Shown: in pieces, positions 22,250 through 26,230 of the stretch
How the letters are laid out: each line of letters begins with the position of its first letter
How positions within the stretch are numbered: position 1 is the first letter of the stretch
DNA from: an uncultured Clostridia bacterium
Lineage (GTDB): Bacteria; Bacillota; Clostridia; Oscillospirales; Acutalibacteraceae
Direction of reading: 5' to 3'
Length of the DNA: 26,230 bases
Assembly: GCA_946405475.1 (NCBI GenBank)
Contig: CAMJHI010000004.1
Coordinates: 1-26,230 of the forward strand
Notes under the pieces: model-generated
The model's input: the letters and a program-made list of their open reading frames with translations, nothing else
What the model was told of the DNA's origin: nothing
Database searches by the model: none
Translations under genes and position numbers: made by a program

Positions 22250-24490
22250 TTATTCCAGCTTCATCTGCTCGGCGCTGTCTTCTTCCGACAGCAGCGCGCC
22301 CAGCGACGGCAGCGTTTTGGTGCGGTAACGGTAGGGCTTGGCAAACTCGCCCTCGCGGTAATCGCGCACCGTGAGCAGACGCTGCCCTTTTTTGAGCGTC
22401 ATGACCGCCACGCCCTGCGTATCCTTCGTGGTCTTGGCCGCGACCGCGCCGGAGTTGAACAGCAAATGACGGCCGACAGAGGAAACCAGAACGAAGTCGC
22501 GGTCCTCTTCAATGTGGCGCACGGCCACGAGCGGGCTCTTGTCGCTGTAAGCCTTGATGAGCTTTTTGCGGTTGGTCTTGGTGTTGTAGGACGCTAAATC
22601 GACCTTGGCGACCTTGCCGTTTTCAAAGAAGAACAGCACCCAGCCGCTGTAGTTTTTGGTCACGACCGTGTCGTAATAGCTTTCGCCCTCGTCCATGCCG
22701 AGCTTGGAGGGCACAAATTCGCCCAGCGTGCTGGCCTTGGTGAACTCAAAATCATCCGCCTTGGCCTTGTAGACCTGCCGCTGATCGGAGAAGAACAGCA
22801 GCTCCACGTCGTTGGTGGTATCCCACGAGGCGGCGATGGCGTCGCCGTCCTTCACCTTCTGTTCGCCGCTCATGCGCAGCGACTGCGGCGTGATCTTTTT
22901 GAAATAGCCCTGCTGCGACACGAACAGGTGCACCGGTTCGTCGGACACGGTCGGCTCTTCGTTGAGCTCCTCCAGCTCGACCTGATAAACGATCTCGCTG
23001 CGGCGCTCCTTGCCGTATTTTTTGCTCACGGCGTCAAGCTCTTTGATGATGAGCTTTTTCACGCGGTTCGGATGCGAGAGAATGTCCTCCATATCCTGGA
23101 TCGCGTCTTTGAGGTTTTCGATATCCTTGGTGTGCTTGAGGATATATTCGCGGTTGAGGTGACGCAGCTTGATCTCCGCCACGTATTCCGCCTGCACCTC
23201 GTCGATGCCGAAGCCGATCATCAGGTTGGTGACCACTTCTTTTTCTTCGTCGGTGTTGCGGATGATGGCGATAGCCTTGTCGATATCCAGCAGGATCTTC
23301 TGCAGACCTTCCAGCAGATGCAGGCGTTCCTTGCTTTTGCTCAATTCAAAATAGATGCGGCGGCGCACGCATTCGGTGCGGAACGCGATCCATTCCAGCA
23401 GCAGATCCTTCACGCCCAGCACGCGGGGCATGCCGCCGATGAGCACGTTAAAGTTGCAGGAGAACGTATCCTCCATCGACGTGGTCTTGTAGAGCTTGAG
23501 CATGAGCTTGTCCGGGTCGACGCCGCGCTTGAGATCGATGGTGATCTTCAGGCCCTTTTTGTCGGTCTCGTCGCGCACGTCGCTGATCTCTTTCAAAGAA
23601 CCGCCCTTGAATTTTTCGATCATTTTTTCAATGATCGCCTCCGCCGTGGTGGTCGGCGGGATCTCGGTGACGTCGATGCAGTTGTTGGACTTGTCGTAAC
23701 GGTAACGGGCGCGCACGCGCACGCTGCCCCGCCCCTCGTGAATGATGTGATACATTTCAACGGGGTTATAGATGATCTGCCCGCCGCCGATGAAATCGGG
23801 CGCCTTGATGATCTCGCCCACGTCGTAGTCGCTGTCTTTGATCAGCTCCTGCGTCACGCGGCAGATCTCGTTGAGGTTGAACGGGCAGATGGAGCTGGCC
23901 ATGCCCACAGCGATGCCCGTGTTGGCGTTGACCAGCACGCTCGGGAACGACACCGGCAGCAGGGTCGGCTCCTTCATGGAATTGTCATAGTTGTCGACAA
24001 AATCGACGGTGTCCTTATCGATATCCCCGAACAATTCGGCGCAGATGGGTTCGAGCTTGGCCTCGGTGTAACGGGAGGCCGCCCACATCATGTCGCGCGA
24101 ATACGCCTTGCCGAAGTTGCCCTTGGAATCGACGAACGGGTGCAGCAGCGCCTCATACCCGCGGGACAGGCGCACCATCGTGTCGTAAATGGCGGCGTCG
24201 CCGTGGGGGTTGAGCTGCATGGTGCGCCCGACGATGTTGGCGGATTTGACGCGCGCGCCGGTGAGCAGCCCCATTTTATACATGGTGTAGAGCAGCTTGC
24301 GGTGCGCCGGCTTGAACCCGTCGATTTCGGGAATGGCGCGGGACATGATCACGCTCATGGCGTAGGGCATATAGTTGATCTCCAGCGTTTCGGTGATGCG
24401 CTGGTTGACGACCTCGCCGGCGCCGAGAATGTGAGCGTTGGGGTTCTCTTCGCCGACAAATTCTTTGTTCGGTTTGCTTTTTTTAGCCAT
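22250..24490 (-). CDS. parC: DNA topoisomerase IV/gyrase-type subunit A
   Basis: A 746-residue type IIA topoisomerase A subunit that cuts and rejoins DNA. The winged-helix/tower core has INYMPYAMSVIMSRAIPEIDG (38-58), PHGDAAIYDT (95-104) and catalytic Tyr141 in AASRYTEAK. A coiled-coil region (about 390-490) and a six-bladed C-terminal domain (from about 505) follow. No GyrA box (QRRGGKG) is visible, so a decatenating topoisomerase IV role is more likely than gyrase. The residue equal to E. coli GyrA Ser83, the main quinolone contact, is Ala99 here. It starts 8 nt after subunit B; its GAGGTGA ribosome binding site overlaps the subunit B stop. ParC is the best name, but this lineage is divergent. 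Confidence 0.9.
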   Translation of the reverse strand: MAKKSKPNKEFVGEENPNAHILGAGEVVNQRITETLEINYMPYAMSVIMSRAIPEIDGFKPAHRKLLYTMYKMGLLTGARVKSANIVGRTMQLNPHGDAAIYDTMVRLSRGYEALLHPFVDSKGNFGKAYSRDMMWAASRYTEAKLEPICAELFGDIDKDTVDFVDNYDNSMKEPTLLPVSFPSVLVNANTGIAVGMASSICPFNLNEICRVTQELIKDSDYDVGEIIKAPDFIGGGQIIYNPVEMYHIIHEGRGSVRVRARYRYDKSNNCIDVTEIPPTTTAEAIIEKMIEKFKGGSLKEISDVRDETDKKGLKITIDLKRGVDPDKLMLKLYKTTSMEDTFSCNFNVLIGGMPRVLGVKDLLLEWIAFRTECVRRRIYFELSKSKERLHLLEGLQKILLDIDKAIAIIRNTDEEKEVVTNLMIGFGIDEVQAEYVAEIKLRHLNREYILKHTKDIENLKDAIQDMEDILSHPNRVKKLIIKELDAVSKKYGKERRSEIVYQVELEELNEEPTVSDEPVHLFVSQQGYFKKITPQSLRMSGEQKVKDGDAIAASWDTTNDVELLFFSDQRQVYKAKADDFEFTKASTLGEFVPSKLGMDEGESYYDTVVTKNYSGWVLFFFENGKVAKVDLASYNTKTNRKKLIKAYSDKSPLVAVRHIEEDRDFVLVSSVGRHLLFNSGAVAAKTTKDTQGVAVMTLKKGQRLLTVRDYREGEFAKPYRYRTKTLPSLGALLSEEDSAEQMKLE

Positions 24491-24498
24491 AATTCACC

Positions 24499-26230
24499 TC
24501 AGCTGACGTCGGTCAGGTCTAAATATAAGTGGCCGTTGTCGGCAATGTGCTGTTTGCGCCCGGCCAGGTTATCGCCCAGAAGCAGATCGAACACCTCGGC
24601 GGTCTTCTGCGCCATATCCGGCTCGATCTTGATCAGGCGGCGCGTTTTGGGGTTCATGGTGGTCAGCCACATCATGTCGGCGTCGTTTTCACCAAGCCCT
24701 TTGGAGCGCTGGATGGTGTAACGCTTGCCCTCCAGCTCGGCGAGCACGTCGGTTTTTTCGCGCTCGGTGTAGGCAAACCACGTTTCATCCTTATAATTGA
24801 TTTCATATAAAGGCGACTCCGCGATATAGACGTAACCCTCTTCGATGAGCGTGGGCATCAGGCGGTAGATCATGGTCAGGATCAGCGTGCGGATCTGAAA
24901 GCCATCCACGTCGGCGTCGGTGCAGATGATGACCTTGTTCCAGCGCAGATTGTCCAGACTGAAGGTGGACAGATCCTTCGCGCTCTTGCCGCCCTTGACC
25001 TCCACCCCGCAGCCGAGCACCTTGATGAGATCAGTGATGATGTCGCTTTTGAAAATGCGGTCATACTCGCTTTTCAGGCAGTTGAGGATCTTGCCGCGCA
25101 CGGGGATGATCGCCTGAAACTCGGAATCGCGCGACTGCTTGCACGCGCCCAGAGCCGAATCACCCTCCACGATGAACAATTCGCGCTGGTCGACGTCCTT
25201 GCTGCGGCAATCGACGAATTTCTGCACGCGGTTGGCCATGTCGTTGCTGCTTTGCAGGTTCTTTTTGAGGTTTTGCCGGGTCGATTCCGCGCGCACGCGG
25301 GAGCGCATGTTGATGAGCACCTGCCCGCAGATCTTTTCGGCGTCGAGCTTGTTTTCGATGAAATAGACCTCGAGCTGATGGCGGAAAAACTCCGTCATCG
25401 CCTCCTGAATAAACTTGTTGGTGATGGATTTTTTGGTCTGGTTCTCGTAAGAGGTCTGGGTGGAAAACGAGGAAATGACCAGGATCAGACAGTCCTCGAT
25501 ATCCTGAAAGCTGATCTTCGGATCGGTCTTGGTATATTTGCCGTTTTGCTTGAGGTAGGCGTCGATCTGCGAAACAAAAGCGCTCTTCGCCGCCTTTTCG
25601 GGCGCGCCGCCGTGCTCGAGCCAGGAGGAGTTGTGATAGTATTCCTTGAGCTGGCGCTTGTTGGAAAAGCACAGCGCCGCGTTGATTTTGAGCTTGTAAT
25701 CCTTCTGATCCTCGCGGTCGCGGCCGACGCGCTCACACTGCCACACCTGCGTGGGCGTCATCGCGTCTTCCCCGGCGAGCTCGTCAACGTAATCCTTGAT
25801 GCCGTTTTCATAGCAGTATTCATACGTGTCAAAGCCCTTGCCGACCTGATCGCGCAAAATGAAGCGAACGCCCGCGTTGACAACGCTCTGCCGCTTGAGC
25901 ATGGACTGATAGTAATCCAGCGGCACGTCGATGTCGGTGAACACCTGCAGGTCGGGCTTCCATTTGATGCGGGTGCCCGTGTCTTTTTTGGCGTAGGGCT
26001 CCTTTTGCATGTCGCCCACCGGTTCGCCGTTTCGGAACGTGAGGAAATAGCGGAAGCCGCCGGTTTTGATCTCGGCTTCCATGTATTCGGACGCGTACTG
26101 CGTGGCGCAAAGCCCCAGACCGTTGAGGCCGAGCGAGTATTCGTAGCTGCCGCCGTTGTTGGTGTCATATTTGCCGCCGGCATACATTTCGCAGAACACG
26201 AGCTTCCAGTTGTATTCGTTTTCTTTGGGG
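24499..26230 (-). CDS. parE: DNA topoisomerase IV/gyrase-type subunit B, 5' end beyond window
   Basis: The C-terminal part (at least 576 residues) of the ATPase subunit of a type IIA topoisomerase. The frame remains open to the window edge, and the residues before GTG 26199 (NEYNWKLVFCEMYAGGKY) match the family, so that GTG is internal. The N-terminal ATP-binding Asn and Asp motifs lie outside. Visible are the ATP-lid region SLGLNGLG (22-29 from 26199), the transducer domain, and the TOPRIM domain with VEGDSALGACKQSRD (344-358) and DADVDG (428-433) supplying the metal-binding acidic residues, then QRSKGLGEND. The usual DVDGxHIRTL reads DVDGFQIRTL, with Gln for His. It forms an operon with the A subunit downstream. 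Confidence 0.92.
   Translation of the reverse strand, partial: PKENEYNWKLVFCEMYAGGKYDTNNGGSYEYSLGLNGLGLCATQYASEYMEAEIKTGGFRYFLTFRNGEPVGDMQKEPYAKKDTGTRIKWKPDLQVFTDIDVPLDYYQSMLKRQSVVNAGVRFILRDQVGKGFDTYEYCYENGIKDYVDELAGEDAMTPTQVWQCERVGRDREDQKDYKLKINAALCFSNKRQLKEYYHNSSWLEHGGAPEKAAKSAFVSQIDAYLKQNGKYTKTDPKISFQDIEDCLILVISSFSTQTSYENQTKKSITNKFIQEAMTEFFRHQLEVYFIENKLDAEKICGQVLINMRSRVRAESTRQNLKKNLQSSNDMANRVQKFVDCRSKDVDQRELFIVEGDSALGACKQSRDSEFQAIIPVRGKILNCLKSEYDRIFKSDIITDLIKVLGCGVEVKGGKSAKDLSTFSLDNLRWNKVIICTDADVDGFQIRTLILTMIYRLMPTLIEEGYVYIAESPLYEINYKDETWFAYTEREKTDVLAELEGKRYTIQRSKGLGENDADMMWLTTMNPKTRRLIKIEPDMAQKTAEVFDLLLGDNLAGRKQHIADNGHLYLDLTDVS

Noticed and set aside
22928..24721. A 597-residue + strand frame opposite the topoisomerase genes
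   Set aside because: It crosses two real minus-strand genes and has no plausible domain or start signal.
1..26230. Search for CRISPR arrays, tRNA/rRNA genes, insertion sequences, prophage or defence genes
   Set aside because: No regularly spaced repeats, cloverleaf-like sequences, transposase or integrase motifs, or toxin-antitoxin pairs were recognised; nearly all space is taken by housekeeping genes.

Overview
This 26.2 kb window looks like chromosome from a GC-rich member of the Clostridia (Bacillota), probably a gut Oscillospiraceae/Ruminococcaceae-type bacterium. The signs are a Cys-specific T-box leader, a LexA-like box of the Gram-positive type at recA, strong AGGAGG ribosome binding sites, teichoic-acid-type and MBOAT envelope genes, and a parE-parC-type topoisomerase pair of clostridial appearance. 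The taxonomic call is an inference from gene content, not a database match. I see no insertion sequence, phage gene, tRNA, rRNA or CRISPR array. Coding density is high and no gene-free gap exceeds 300 bases; the three largest (6704-6967, 11907-12117, 21971-22249) hold a T-box, a divergent promoter pair, and an unexplained structured region.

Layout. 1-2939 (+): the 3' part of mgtE (Mg2+ transporter) followed 2 nt later by a cytoplasmic GH13 alpha-glycosidase, closed by a terminator. 3003-6703 (+): recA-recX-rimO-pgsA, a tight cluster behind a perfect TTGACA-N17-TATAAT promoter and a LexA-like box. 6687-8995 (+): promoter, Cys T-box riboswitch, cysE and cysS, so that cysteine synthesis and tRNA-Cys charging share one switch. 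A bidirectional terminator separates this from 9057-11906 (-), an MBOAT acyltransferase plus a DHHW/AlgX-like partner, a probable envelope polymer O-acetylation cassette. Divergent from it, 12118-14799 (+) encodes a 580-residue three-TM protein of unknown function and an MscS channel. Another bidirectional terminator follows.

14864-19102 (-): a CDP-glycerol glycerophosphotransferase-like gene followed by a large GH2 beta-galactosidase. 19177-21970 (-): rpmB (own promoter and terminator), a small unknown gene coupled to a YjdF-like membrane protein, an EamA/DMT exporter, and secG. 22250-26230 (-): type IIA topoisomerase subunits B (5' part beyond the window) and A, followed by a strongly structured noncoding stretch.

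Most of the window is housekeeping. The parts most worth a second look are the structured noncoding region at 22093-22249, the apparent AUU start codon of cysE, the Cys T-box logic, the MBOAT/DHHW pair next to an unknown membrane protein, and unusual residues at conserved positions in the topoisomerase pair.
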